Source: Puia dinghuensis
GTDB lineage: Bacteria; Bacteroidota; Bacteroidia; Chitinophagales; Chitinophagaceae
Length of the DNA: 39,480 nt
Assembly (NCBI GenBank): GCA_026225275.1
Contig: JAMFSL010000168.1
Coordinates: forward strand, 1 to 39,480
Reading direction: 5' to 3'
Below, piece after piece: positions 7,660 through 16,894 of the stretch; within the stretch, counting starts at the first letter, position 1, and each line of letters starts with the position of its first letter. The notes beneath the pieces were generated by a model, which saw only the letters and a program-made list of their open reading frames with translations, was not told the DNA's origin and did not search any database. A program made the position numbers and the translations under genes.

Positions 7660-7784
7660 GTTGGTAAGGTTTTAGGATAGGCCAAAAATACGCCGCCCTA
7701 TAGAATTCTCCTACGACATCTTTACGACATTCTCCCGCCAAACCCCGACCTTTGATACCCACCGGGCTTTTAAAAATCTTTTTT

Positions 7785-8678
7785 ATGTATAAAACCTTAC
7801 TCACCGACCTCACCGACAACATCCTCACCGTCACCATCAATCGGCCGGACAAACTCAATGCCCTCAACAAGGCGGTGATCGCCGAGCTCGGCGAAGTCGT
7901 CACCGAAATCTATGACAACAAGGATATCCGCAGCGCCATCATCACCGGGTCGGGGCAACGCGCCTTCGTGGCCGGCGCCGACATCTCCGAATTCCAGGGA
8001 CTGAGCCGCGAAGAAGGCCAGGCGCTGTCCGCCAAAGGCTCGGACATCTTCTTTCGCATCGCCTCCTCCCCCAAACCCATCGCGGCGGCTGTCAACGGCT
8101 TCGCCCTCGGCGGCGGCTGCGAACTGGCCATGGCCTGCCATTTCCGGCTCTGCGTCCCCACCGCCAAATTCGGCCAGCCGGAAGTCAACCTCGGCCTCAT
8201 CCCCGGCTATGGCGGCACCCAACGCCTGACCCAGCTCATCGGCAAGGGCCGCGCCCTCGAGATCATGCTGACCGGCCGCATAGTCGAAGCCACCGAGGCC
8301 CATGTCATGGGACTCGTCAACTACATCGTCACCGAACCGGACGCACTGCTGACCAAAACGCGTGAGCTACTCTCGGTTATCAATGAGAAGGCCCCCCTCG
8401 CCGTCGCCCGCATCATCGAATGCGCCAATATCGCCGCCGGGGATGGCATCGCCTACAGTGCCACGGAAGATTGGGAGGCAGACCCCTTCGGCGGTGACGC
8501 CGCACCAAGCCATATTCCGGCCAGCGACCGCGAAACCGAAGCGACAGACGACGGCTTCTATCCCAATGGTTTCCTCCGCGAACAGGAAGCGTTCGGCGAA
8601 TGCTTCGCCACCGAAGACATGAAGGAAGGCGCTACCGCCTTCCTCGAAAAACGCAAAGCGCATTTTAAAGGAAAATAA
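7785..8678 (+). CDS. Enoyl-CoA hydratase with an internal ~38-residue insertion
   Basis: Crotonase-fold enzyme that adds water to 2-enoyl-CoA in fatty-acid beta-oxidation or a related pathway. The ATG at 7785 (MYKTLL) gives 297 residues; a TTG at 7752 would only add 11 atypical residues. AFVAGADISEF (60-70) and ALGGGCELAMACH (107-119) are the CoA and oxyanion-hole regions. E113 and E133 match the two catalytic glutamates. The extra length compared with the usual ~260 residues comes from about residues 221-258, an acidic, Ser/Pro/Asp-rich stretch just before the C-terminal FGECFATEDMKEG motif. No thiolase or dehydrogenase gene is adjacent. It is convergent with the pseudouridine synthase gene. 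Confidence 0.93.
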   Translation: MYKTLLTDLTDNILTVTINRPDKLNALNKAVIAELGEVVTEIYDNKDIRSAIITGSGQRAFVAGADISEFQGLSREEGQALSAKGSDIFFRIASSPKPIAAAVNGFALGGGCELAMACHFRLCVPTAKFGQPEVNLGLIPGYGGTQRLTQLIGKGRALEIMLTGRIVEATEAHVMGLVNYIVTEPDALLTKTRELLSVINEKAPLAVARIIECANIAAGDGIAYSATEDWEADPFGGDAAPSHIPASDRETEATDDGFYPNGFLREQEAFGECFATEDMKEGATAFLEKRKAHFKGK

Positions 8679-8697
8679 GATCCGCTATAACCCATCG

Positions 8698-9333
8698 CTA
8701 AGGCTTGCCGGCAGGCTGCCGAATCTTTAATTGTGCGAAAAATTGCGCCTGCCCTACCTCTCTGACCTCTCCTGCCCCGAGATCCCCCAACGTCAGGTCT
8801 TCAATAGACAGCCGCACCAACCGTATACACCGGTGGCCTATTGCCGCCACCATCTTGCGCACCTGGTGAAATTTTCCTTCCGTCAACGTAATCCGCAACC
8901 AACTCACCGGTACATAATCCGGAGTTTCCTTCGCCCGCGGAAATAAACCAATTGGCTCCTCTATCCGCTGAGCTTCACAAGGCGCCGTCACATAATAGCC
9001 GCCTCCCCGGATGCGGATAGAGAGACCCTGTCTCAATTTTTCAAGACTTTCCTCACTCACGGAATATCTTACCTTCACCAGATATGTCCGCCGATGCGGT
9101 ACCTCTCCCTGGAACAACAACTTCGTCACCCGCTTGTCCGTCGTCAGGATCAACAAGCCCTCCGAATCGTTGTCCAGCCGCCCGATGGGGTGCGTCCCCT
9201 CGGGAAAATCGAATGCCAGTTCACCCAATAACCGCGGGGTATGCGAACTCACAAATTGCGAGACCATATCATAGGGCTTATTGACAATAAAATACCGATG
9301 CACCTTCTCTTGCATGGGGATTTTCTCTTCCAT
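8698..9333 (-). CDS. Pseudouridine synthase, RsuA/RluB/RluE/RluF group
   Basis: RNA-modifying enzyme that isomerises uridine in rRNA. GRLDNDSEGLLILT (about residues 50-63) holds the catalytic Asp of the RsuA-type active site, and KFHQVRKM is the other family motif. There is no N-terminal S4 domain, and the protein begins directly at the catalytic fold (YFIVNKP), which favours the RluE-like, 23S rRNA-modifying branch. I chose the ATG at 9333 (MEEKIPMQEK; 211 residues) because an earlier ATG at 9369 lies inside the terminator of the preceding hsp20 gene; the ATG at 9315 is also possible. TACATTGG directly before the start resembles a -7 box. Confidence 0.9.
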   Translation of the reverse strand: MEEKIPMQEKVHRYFIVNKPYDMVSQFVSSHTPRLLGELAFDFPEGTHPIGRLDNDSEGLLILTTDKRVTKLLFQGEVPHRRTYLVKVRYSVSEESLEKLRQGLSIRIRGGGYYVTAPCEAQRIEEPIGLFPRAKETPDYVPVSWLRITLTEGKFHQVRKMVAAIGHRCIRLVRLSIEDLTLGDLGAGEVREVGQAQFFAQLKIRQPAGKP

Positions 9334-9344
9334 GTGCCAATGTA

Positions 9345-9371
9345 CGAAAATGGCGCCCGAAGGCGCCATTT
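9345..9371 (-). terminator. Terminator of hsp20 with a UUCG tetraloop
   Basis: A perfect 10-bp stem, AAATGGCGCC with GGCGCCATTT, closes a TTCG loop on the minus strand (C-UUCG-G, an exceptionally stable tetraloop). The T run is four bases. It lies between the hsp20 stop and the pseudouridine synthase start. Confidence 0.75.
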
Positions 9372-9395
9372 GGTCATTTTATTGACGTAAAAAAA

Positions 9396-9812
9396 CTACA
9401 GCACAGGTATTTCCTGCGACATCCGTTCCTTACCCGGGATCAGGGGCAGCGACACCTGTAGCACCCCATCCTCGTACTTCGCCCGGATACCTGCCGGATC
9501 GACCGACTCATCCAGGGCAAAAGTCCTCACAAACCCGCCGCGGCTGTATTCCCGGCGAACCCATTCCGGTCTGGGGAAGCCGTCCGGCGGCGTATACGAT
9601 ACGCTGAGCTCACCGCCGCTGATCCCCAGATGAAAATGCTCTTTGATCCTGCCGGGAGCAAACACCAGTATTTCAAAACTGTTGTCCGTCCTGTAAATGT
9701 TAACGGCTGCTCTTTCCATTGACCGGGTATGCAGATGCCGTTCCCTGCCCCCTTGATGATGGCCATAGTGGCCTTGTTGGCCTTTTGCGGCCCATGACTG
9801 ATTGTAGTACAT
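9396..9812 (-). CDS. Small heat-shock protein, Hsp20/alpha-crystallin family
   Basis: ATP-independent holdase chaperone of the cytoplasm. The ATG at 9812 gives 138 residues and is preceded by a purine-rich AAAAGGAAAAAC, one of the few good Shine-Dalgarno sequences in the window. The alternative ATG at 9836 lies upstream of that site. Residues 1-35 are Gln/His/Gly-rich and disordered. The alpha-crystallin domain spans about 38-128, with FEILVFAPG, the beta-strand region RTFALDESVD and the signature GVLQVSLPL. The C-terminal IPVL matches the IxI/V motif used in oligomerisation. A perfect palindrome lies 24 bases upstream. Confidence 0.93.
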   Translation of the reverse strand: MYYNQSWAAKGQQGHYGHHQGGRERHLHTRSMERAAVNIYRTDNSFEILVFAPGRIKEHFHLGISGGELSVSYTPPDGFPRPEWVRREYSRGGFVRTFALDESVDPAGIRAKYEDGVLQVSLPLIPGKERMSQEIPVL

Positions 9813-9835
9813 GTTTTTCCTTTTAAAAATGAACA

Positions 9836-9852
9836 AATAGAGAGTCTCTATT
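9836..9852. promoter_or_regulatory. Perfect 17-bp inverted repeat upstream of hsp20 (candidate operator)
   Basis: AATAGAGA and TCTCTATT are exact reverse complements separated by one base. On the minus strand the right half runs into TCTATTTG, which matches the TAnnTTTG -7 box at all but one fixed position. A dimeric regulator bound here would occlude the hsp20 promoter. It could also be a short hairpin in the leader; no binding data can be read from sequence. Confidence 0.4.
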
Positions 9853-9917
9853 GGGGAAGACGGATGAGAAAGGAAAATATTTTAAAAAAAATAGGCTTTC
9901 CCGAAGGCGTGGCCCGA

Positions 9918-10565
9918 TCAGTCCTCTTTTTTAAACTCCTCGATTTCCCGCATGAACTCCATTGCCCGGGTAACCGACCGTATCCCTGTCCCCCGGATCC
10001 ACCACGTTATCCATTTTTTGGTATGCAGGTTTTCAACCGTGATATTCCTGTATAAAATAACGGCCGCTATCGTCATGAAAAGGACGATAGGAATTTCGAC
10101 CGCCAGGAATTCCCGTCCCCCCTTCCGCAACAACTCGTTACTTACAAAAAAAGTCGACCAAAAGGGTAACTGCACCCAACATATCCTCAGCGTACGGATA
10201 ATCGAGCTTTGAATACCCGCCAGCTTTTGTTGCGTATCGACGATATTGTCGCCATAACTGATGGTACGGATGACGCCGAGCTCCCGTATATACATTCCTA
10301 TCGCGATCACCGAGCAAATAATAAAGACACCAAAAGAGACCGCCATGAGGGGCTGCGTTCGGACATACCAGAAGACAAATACCAGCAGTACCACGTAGAT
10401 GGTGCCGATAATGATCCCGATGACCCGCGATGCTGTCAGCGTACGGAGAGCCGATCTCGCTTTCTGCGTCTGCATCTCCTGGAATAGGCGCAAATTCAGC
10501 CGCAACGACTTCTCCAGCTTCACATCATATGCCCGCCACATTTGTTGAAATTCATCTGTACTCAT
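9918..10565 (-). CDS. Membrane protein of unknown function, partner of the ECF sigma factor
   Basis: A 215-residue protein with a cytoplasmic, charged N-terminal ~45 residues (MSTDEFQQMWRAYDVKLEKS), then about three to four membrane segments (roughly 48-66, 74-92 and 155-172, with a possible one around 128-145) and a basic/acidic C-terminal tail. It begins 10 bases after the ECF sigma factor stop, so the two are co-transcribed and perhaps translationally coupled. Position suggests an anti-sigma factor or sensor, but no canonical zinc anti-sigma motif (HxxxCxxC) or FecR domain is present. The function is therefore inferred from context only. Confidence 0.8.
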   Translation of the reverse strand: MSTDEFQQMWRAYDVKLEKSLRLNLRLFQEMQTQKARSALRTLTASRVIGIIIGTIYVVLLVFVFWYVRTQPLMAVSFGVFIICSVIAIGMYIRELGVIRTISYGDNIVDTQQKLAGIQSSIIRTLRICWVQLPFWSTFFVSNELLRKGGREFLAVEIPIVLFMTIAAVILYRNITVENLHTKKWITWWIRGTGIRSVTRAMEFMREIEEFKKED

Positions 10566-10575
10566 AAAAAAACTT

Positions 10576-11082
10576 TTACTGCATGAATTGTTGTTTCAAC
10601 CGCCCCTTGATCCGACTTAGCTTCGTCGCCACATTTGTCTCCGTAATTCCCAACACATCCGCTATCTCCCGATAGCTCTTCTCTTCGAGGTAGAGGATCA
10701 TCAGCGCCTTGTCCAGCTCACCCAGCTGATTGATGAACTGCTGCAGCAGTTCGATCTTCTCTTCCATTTCTCCATCGCCTTCCGTTCGGTCCTCCCACTC
10801 CATCAGGTGCAGATCGCCGCCAAAGCTAATTTTCAGGCCCGACCGGCGCTGCCGACGATAAAACGAAATGGCGACATTTAAGGCTATCCGGTACATCCAG
10901 GTTGAAAATTTACGGTGAGTGTCGAAGCGTTGACCCGACTTCCACAGCTGGTAGACCATCTCCTGCATCAGGTCCTCCCTGTCGTTGCGATCATGACAAT
11001 AGGAATGACTGATTTTGAACAGAATACCCTTATTATCCTGGATCAGTTGCAGAAAAGCGGCGTGCTGGTCGGTGGGGTTCAT
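10576..11082 (-). CDS. ECF-subfamily RNA polymerase sigma factor
   Basis: A 168-residue sigma-70 factor. Region 2 covers about residues 10-78, with DREDLMQEMVYQLW and FSTWMYRIALNVAISF. Region 4 covers about 110-165, with EKSYREIADVLGITETNV as the helix-turn-helix for the -35 element. There is no region 1 or 3, as usual for ECF factors. It heads an operon with a membrane protein that may control it. It is divergent from a small membrane-protein gene at 11171, which is a possible regulon member. The ATG at 11082 is the natural start because the conserved region follows directly. Confidence 0.95.
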   Translation of the reverse strand: MNPTDQHAAFLQLIQDNKGILFKISHSYCHDRNDREDLMQEMVYQLWKSGQRFDTHRKFSTWMYRIALNVAISFYRRQRRSGLKISFGGDLHLMEWEDRTEGDGEMEEKIELLQQFINQLGELDKALMILYLEEKSYREIADVLGITETNVATKLSRIKGRLKQQFMQ

Positions 11083-11170
11083 CTGTTATATGATTCGCAG
11101 TAAGGTCCAAAAAATCACTACCCGAATAAAATATTTTTTGTATTTTGTCAGTAACCTTTAACAGAACCCT

Positions 11171-11386
11171 ATGAATATCAAGAACAATGCCCGCCTACTC
11201 ATGTTTTTCCCAACGATAGGTTATTTCGTTTACTGCCTGCTCAGCGATAACCTGTACTCCGGCACGGAGATCCTAATCGGAGGGATAGTGATGATCCAAC
11301 TACTGGTGCTATCGAAGCTGAAAAAAAAGGCCAGCTACCCAAAGGATAGCCGGCCCAAAATCGTTCGAAAACTTCGTCGGGGCTAG
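11171..11386 (+). CDS. Small membrane protein of unknown function (71 aa)
   Basis: Begins at an ATG preceded by A/C-rich leader sequence; TATTTTGT at 11141 may be part of its promoter. Residues 7-25 and 32-50 form two hydrophobic helices, and the C-terminal 22 residues are strongly basic (KLKKKASYPKD...RKLRRG). I do not recognise a family. The 3' half also encodes, on the other strand, the terminator of the M16 peptidase gene, and the two stop codons overlap. The basic tail is partly a by-product of that terminator's poly-A stretch, so the gene is slightly less certain than its neighbours. Confidence 0.6.
   Translation: MNIKNNARLLMFFPTIGYFVYCLLSDNLYSGTEILIGGIVMIQLLVLSKLKKKASYPKDSRPKIVRKLRRG
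11321..11355 (-). terminator. Terminator of the M16 peptidase gene, inside the convergent ORF
   Basis: On the minus strand GGCC-G-GCTA, a 9-base loop, TAGC-T-GGCC is followed by eight T. It starts about 28 bases after the peptidase stop and lies wholly within the coding sequence of the opposing 71-residue protein. Confidence 0.8.
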
Positions 11387-14343
11387 TAGCCGAAAATCTC
11401 CTCCAGGGTCAGCACCTTCAACGCCCCTTCCTTCTTCAGATCGTCGGGGTTGACTTTCTTCGCAGACGCGACAACACAATAGGTGTAGGCCTTACCCGCC
11501 AGCTGCTGCTCGTGGAATTGCTTGATATCATTCATCGTCATGTTATCAAGTGCCTCATATTCGCTCTTCCGCTGATCATAGTCCAGTCCCTTTTCTTTGG
11601 CATCCAGGTACGCGAAGACAATACCGTCCTCCGTAAAACGTGCCGTCTCGATATCCTTTTTCTCGCTGGTCTTCGCCAGATCAAAGCCTTTGTCCGATAC
11701 CGGCAGATCGTTCAGCAGGGCATTCATTCCCCCGATAGCCTCGTTCATCTTGTCCGCCTGACAGCCGATATATGCCAGGATCGTAAAAGGATCTTCCTTC
11801 CTCGAAGGCGTTTCATAAGATGCGAAAGTAGAATAAGCCAGTGCCTTCGACTCCCGCAGTGTCTGAAAGACGACAGAACCCATTCCGCCGCCGAAATAAT
11901 TATCAAACACATCTACGACAGGTTCCTTCCGCACATCGTAAGGTCCGGCATTGCGTACCCAGCAGATCTCGCTCTGCACCATATCATAATCCGCGAACAG
12001 CATTTGGTTGGCCGACTGTTCGGCAAAAGGGAAATGCACCTGCGGCGGATAAGGGGTAAAAGCCGTCGGCAACGGATGCGCAGCGGTAATGACAGTAGTA
12101 AAGGCATCTACCGCCAGCGGGCCGAAATAAATGATCGTATGCGGGTAATCCAGCAGGTGATGCAGTACATTAGTCAGATCCTCCGCTGTCAGCCGTTTCA
12201 GCTCATCGCTGGTCAGCCCGGAATTAAAAGGGTTCTTCGCCCCATACCGCGCATAGCTGATCAGCCCCTGCATGATCGCATTCTTGTTCAGCTTATTGTT
12301 GGCCCGCGCCTTCAACAGCCGGTCCTTCAACGATACGAGCGCCAGTGAATCAGGCAGGCAATTGCGCATCACATCCTCGAACAGCGCCACGGCCTGGCCG
12401 AAATTCTCCTGCAGGCCGGTGATGGTGATCATCGTCGACTGCGTGGTGGCATTGACACTGAAATTACATGCGATATTGAAAAAGGCCTTCGCGATCTCAC
12501 TCGTCGGATGCTTTGCCGTCCCCAGGTATTGCAGGTACTGCGTAGCCATCGGCAGCAGCCGGTCATTCCAACTACCCATGTCCAGCCGGTAATAGAGATG
12601 GAATAAGTCATTGTCCTTGTTCGGAACATATAACACGTTCGCAATACCCGCCTTCGCACGGACAATGCCCGTGTTGAAGTCCAGCCATTGAGGGGTGACC
12701 GGATTGACCGGCATCATGGCGATTCTCTTGACAAAGGCCGACTGTTTGCCGGCGTTCGTCTCCACCGGGGTGATCGGCGGTTTTTCCACCTTGACAATAT
12801 TCTTATCCTCTCCCTTCCGTTTGTACAACAGCACATAATTATTATCCTTCATGTACTTGTTCGCTACTGCAACGATCTCCTGCTTGCCGATCGTGGCTTG
12901 TTCATCCAGTTCCGCCACGTCCTCATTCCATAGCGTATCCCGATGCTGGATGAACCCTTCCATCAGATCCACTGCACGGGTCTCGTTCTTCTGCAGCCCT
13001 TCCAGCAAGGACAGCTTGCCATTGGCCACGATAGCCTTAATGAGGCTTTCGTCGAAATCACCCTTCTTCAAGAGGTCGATCTGTTGCATGAGCAGGTCCT
13101 TTACCTGGTCCAGACTCTGTCCCTGCCGGGGTGATCCGGAGAATACTATTACGCCATAATCCTTGTACTGTTCCAGTTCGGCCCGGGCGCCCTGCAGTTT
13201 CTGCTGCTTGTTGAGATTGAGGTCCAGCAGGCCGGCCTTGTCGTTGGAAAAGATGCTGGAAATAAGGTCGAGCACGACGGCGTCGCGCGTGTTAGTGGCA
13301 GGCGTCCGATAGGCGATGCGGACATTTTCCGCGCTGGGGCCGAAGATATTTTTAACGACCGGCGCCGTCAGGTCACGTTCAGCCGCATGCTCATACAGGT
13401 GTACCGGTTTAGGCTGCATGTAGGCAAAGGAACTGTCGACCTTTTTGATCAGCACATCCGGATCGAAATCCCCGGCCATAATGACTGCCATATTATTCGG
13501 AACGTAATAAGCATGATAATAGGCACGGATCGCCTTCAACGAAGGATTTTTGAGGTCTTCGATCTTACCGATCGTCGTATGCTGGCCATAGTTGGTCGTT
13601 GGAAAGAGGGCATCATTCATGGCCTCGTTCATCTTCACGCCGTCATTGTCCAGTCCACGGTTCTTCTCTTCATACACCGCCTCCAGTTCTGTATGGAACA
13701 GCCGGAAGATGGGATCACGAAATCGCTCGGCCTGAACGGCCAGGAATTTGTCCATGGCATTCGAAGGGATATCCTCTTCATACACCGTCTCTTCCACCCA
13801 GGTGTGCGCATTGGAACCCTGCGCGCCGATATCAGCCATCAGTTTGTCATATTCATTGGCAATCGAATAATGCGAGGCCAGTCCCGACACGCTGTCAATA
13901 CGGTGATAGATTTTCTTGCGCATAGCCGGGTCCTTCGTCGAATTGTATTGCTCGTACAAGGCATCGATCTTGTCCAGGTAAGGCTTTTCCTTAGCCCAGT
14001 CCAGCGTACCATACTGATCCGTGCCCTTGAACAGCAGATGCTCAAGGTAATGGGCCAGGCCGGTGTGATCATCAGGATCCGTGTTGCTGCCGGCTCTGAC
14101 GGCAACGCGTACCGCCACCCGCGGCTCCTTATGGTTGGCGCTCAGCAGCACAGTCAACCCATTAGATAAGGTGTACATCCGCGTCTGCATCGGGTCATTC
14201 GTCACATAGCGATAGGTGTAGCCGGCTGAGCTGACCTGTTTCCACACATATTTGCCGGTGGTGTCCTGAGCAAAGCTGTGACCGGCGCCGATAGTCAGCA
14301 ATAAAAGAAATAGGAAAAAGGATGGGTTGAGCTTCGTTTGCAT
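11383..14343 (-). CDS. Exported M16 family zinc metallopeptidase (pitrilysin-like)
   Basis: A 986-residue protein with a signal peptide (cleavage likely after GHSFA, residue 25). The inverted zinc motif HYLEH is at 98-102, in HTGLAHYLEHLLFKG, and the third zinc ligand glutamate lies in ELEAVYEEKNR. The length fits the full two-half pitrilysin/insulysin architecture, with an active N-terminal half and a second, inactive M16C-type half. Such periplasmic enzymes degrade peptides of limited size. It is monocistronic, with its terminator within the neighbouring gene and a stop codon that overlaps that of the convergent small gene by two bases. Confidence 0.95.
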   Translation of the reverse strand: MQTKLNPSFFLFLLLLTIGAGHSFAQDTTGKYVWKQVSSAGYTYRYVTNDPMQTRMYTLSNGLTVLLSANHKEPRVAVRVAVRAGSNTDPDDHTGLAHYLEHLLFKGTDQYGTLDWAKEKPYLDKIDALYEQYNSTKDPAMRKKIYHRIDSVSGLASHYSIANEYDKLMADIGAQGSNAHTWVEETVYEEDIPSNAMDKFLAVQAERFRDPIFRLFHTELEAVYEEKNRGLDNDGVKMNEAMNDALFPTTNYGQHTTIGKIEDLKNPSLKAIRAYYHAYYVPNNMAVIMAGDFDPDVLIKKVDSSFAYMQPKPVHLYEHAAERDLTAPVVKNIFGPSAENVRIAYRTPATNTRDAVVLDLISSIFSNDKAGLLDLNLNKQQKLQGARAELEQYKDYGVIVFSGSPRQGQSLDQVKDLLMQQIDLLKKGDFDESLIKAIVANGKLSLLEGLQKNETRAVDLMEGFIQHRDTLWNEDVAELDEQATIGKQEIVAVANKYMKDNNYVLLYKRKGEDKNIVKVEKPPITPVETNAGKQSAFVKRIAMMPVNPVTPQWLDFNTGIVRAKAGIANVLYVPNKDNDLFHLYYRLDMGSWNDRLLPMATQYLQYLGTAKHPTSEIAKAFFNIACNFSVNATTQSTMITITGLQENFGQAVALFEDVMRNCLPDSLALVSLKDRLLKARANNKLNKNAIMQGLISYARYGAKNPFNSGLTSDELKRLTAEDLTNVLHHLLDYPHTIIYFGPLAVDAFTTVITAAHPLPTAFTPYPPQVHFPFAEQSANQMLFADYDMVQSEICWVRNAGPYDVRKEPVVDVFDNYFGGGMGSVVFQTLRESKALAYSTFASYETPSRKEDPFTILAYIGCQADKMNEAIGGMNALLNDLPVSDKGFDLAKTSEKKDIETARFTEDGIVFAYLDAKEKGLDYDQRKSEYEALDNMTMNDIKQFHEQQLAGKAYTYCVVASAKKVNPDDLKKEGALKVLTLEEIFGY

Positions 14344-14415
14344 AGCGCTAAAAATACCGAAATTTCCGCCAATCCACCCTACCGGGCTCCAAAAACAAGG
14401 TTAAAATGCCCGTCT

Positions 14416-15246
14416 CTATGGACGAATTGGTCGCACATCAAGCCGATACCTGGAAAAATAAGATTGAATAGTATCGCGATTGAAATCACTTACTTCTTCC
14501 AGTTTCCAGATCCATTCAGACCGGTCATATGTACGATGGGCCTGCTGATCCGGAGCGGGATGGATGACCATCTTACATTGGCATAACTTCTTTTTATAAA
14601 GGCTGTCCAGCGCTATATCAAGACTCATCTCCCGGGGAAGGAAGTTCAGCCGGTCGGAGTAAGAGACATAACAACTGTCATGATTGGGATGTTTACCCCA
14701 GTTAATATCGCAATAGGTCTCATCGAGCTGGCCTGATCCCGCATGGCTGACCGTAGAAACCAGCCGCCCGACACCTCTTTTGAAAAAATCGAACTGCGTC
14801 AGGTATGGCACTATCGATCGCTTCAGCGAGTCTACGTCAAAATGTCCATTGAGTTCCGGCCGATAATCATCATACCGCATGCCCGACAAACTATCTTTAC
14901 TGTATATAAAATATTGGTACCCCGTCCCCGCCGATGTTTGTCCCACCCCATCGATACCAGTGGCATATTCATACGAACGTACGTACATCTCCAGGTCGCC
15001 ATCTGCATACAAGCGCTTGGATAGTTTGATAGTCGTATCCACCCGCCCGTCCACACCGTACACCGGCTGGAGGCAGCTGACCTCCCACCCTCTGATCGTA
15101 TCTGTGGCCCGGTGTCCCCCTATAAAAATCCGCGTAAATCCCCATACCGGCGCCAGCAACAGCATTAAAAGCAGTCCAACCAGCGCGAATCGGTCGAAGA
15201 CCGTAACCAGCGCGGATCGGCCGAAGACATGGAATTTGTTTCCCAT
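14416..15246 (-). CDS. Membrane-anchored protein of unknown function
   Basis: A 276-residue protein with one hydrophobic segment at about 22-40 (FALVGLLLMLLLAPVWGF) preceded by a charged N-terminus, so probably a signal anchor with a periplasmic body. The body is rich in Tyr, Asp and Ser, with four cysteines; CQC lies near the C-terminus. I recognise no family. The cytoplasmic N-terminus is a nine-residue tandem duplication (HVFGRSALV, then TVFDRFALV) created by a 27-nt DNA repeat at 15178-15231. It stands alone between the M16 peptidase and fumC. Confidence 0.7.
   Translation of the reverse strand: MGNKFHVFGRSALVTVFDRFALVGLLLMLLLAPVWGFTRIFIGGHRATDTIRGWEVSCLQPVYGVDGRVDTTIKLSKRLYADGDLEMYVRSYEYATGIDGVGQTSAGTGYQYFIYSKDSLSGMRYDDYRPELNGHFDVDSLKRSIVPYLTQFDFFKRGVGRLVSTVSHAGSGQLDETYCDINWGKHPNHDSCYVSYSDRLNFLPREMSLDIALDSLYKKKLCQCKMVIHPAPDQQAHRTYDRSEWIWKLEEVSDFNRDTIQSYFSRYRLDVRPIRP
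15178..15231. repeat. 27-nt tandem duplication in the N-terminus of a membrane protein gene
   Basis: Copies at 15178-15204 and 15205-15231 share AACCAGCGCG and differ at only a few positions. The unit length keeps the frame and duplicates nine residues just before the membrane anchor. It looks like a recent slippage or duplication event. Confidence 0.85.
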
Positions 15247-15299
15247 ACAATAAGGTAAAGGTTGAATGATGTAACTTTACGGCCTCAAAATAACGAAAA

Positions 15300-16703
<1,404 letters not shown>

Positions 16704-16740
16704 TGTTAACCCTTATCCACGAGGATGGGCAAACGAAAAC

Positions 16741-16806
16741 GTTAAAAAGAAATTAACACGGGGTTAAAGGGGAATTAAGCTGGGGTTAAAAGGAAATTAA
16801 GCTGGG
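16741..16806. repeat. 22-nt tandem repeat, three copies, downstream of fumC
   Basis: Copies at 16741-16762, 16763-16784 and 16785-16806 all read GTTAAA(A/G)(A/G)G(A/G)AATTAA...GGG. Copies 2 and 3 differ at only two positions. The array occupies much of the gap between fumC and the next gene. No hairpin plus T-run terminator is visible, so the array may be at the 3' end of the fumC transcript or upstream of the following gene's promoter. Confidence 0.85.
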
Positions 16807-16894
16807 ATGAGCGGTTTGCAACCCGGAAAAGCCTGGTTTAATTTAGTATGAAAATCGCGATGTCGATTTGTTATTAACCTTAAACTTGACCAAT

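Noticed and set aside
11512-12348. 278-residue plus-strand reading frame inside the M16 peptidase region
   Set aside because: Shadow frame; the peptidase frame is continuous with zinc motif and signal peptide.
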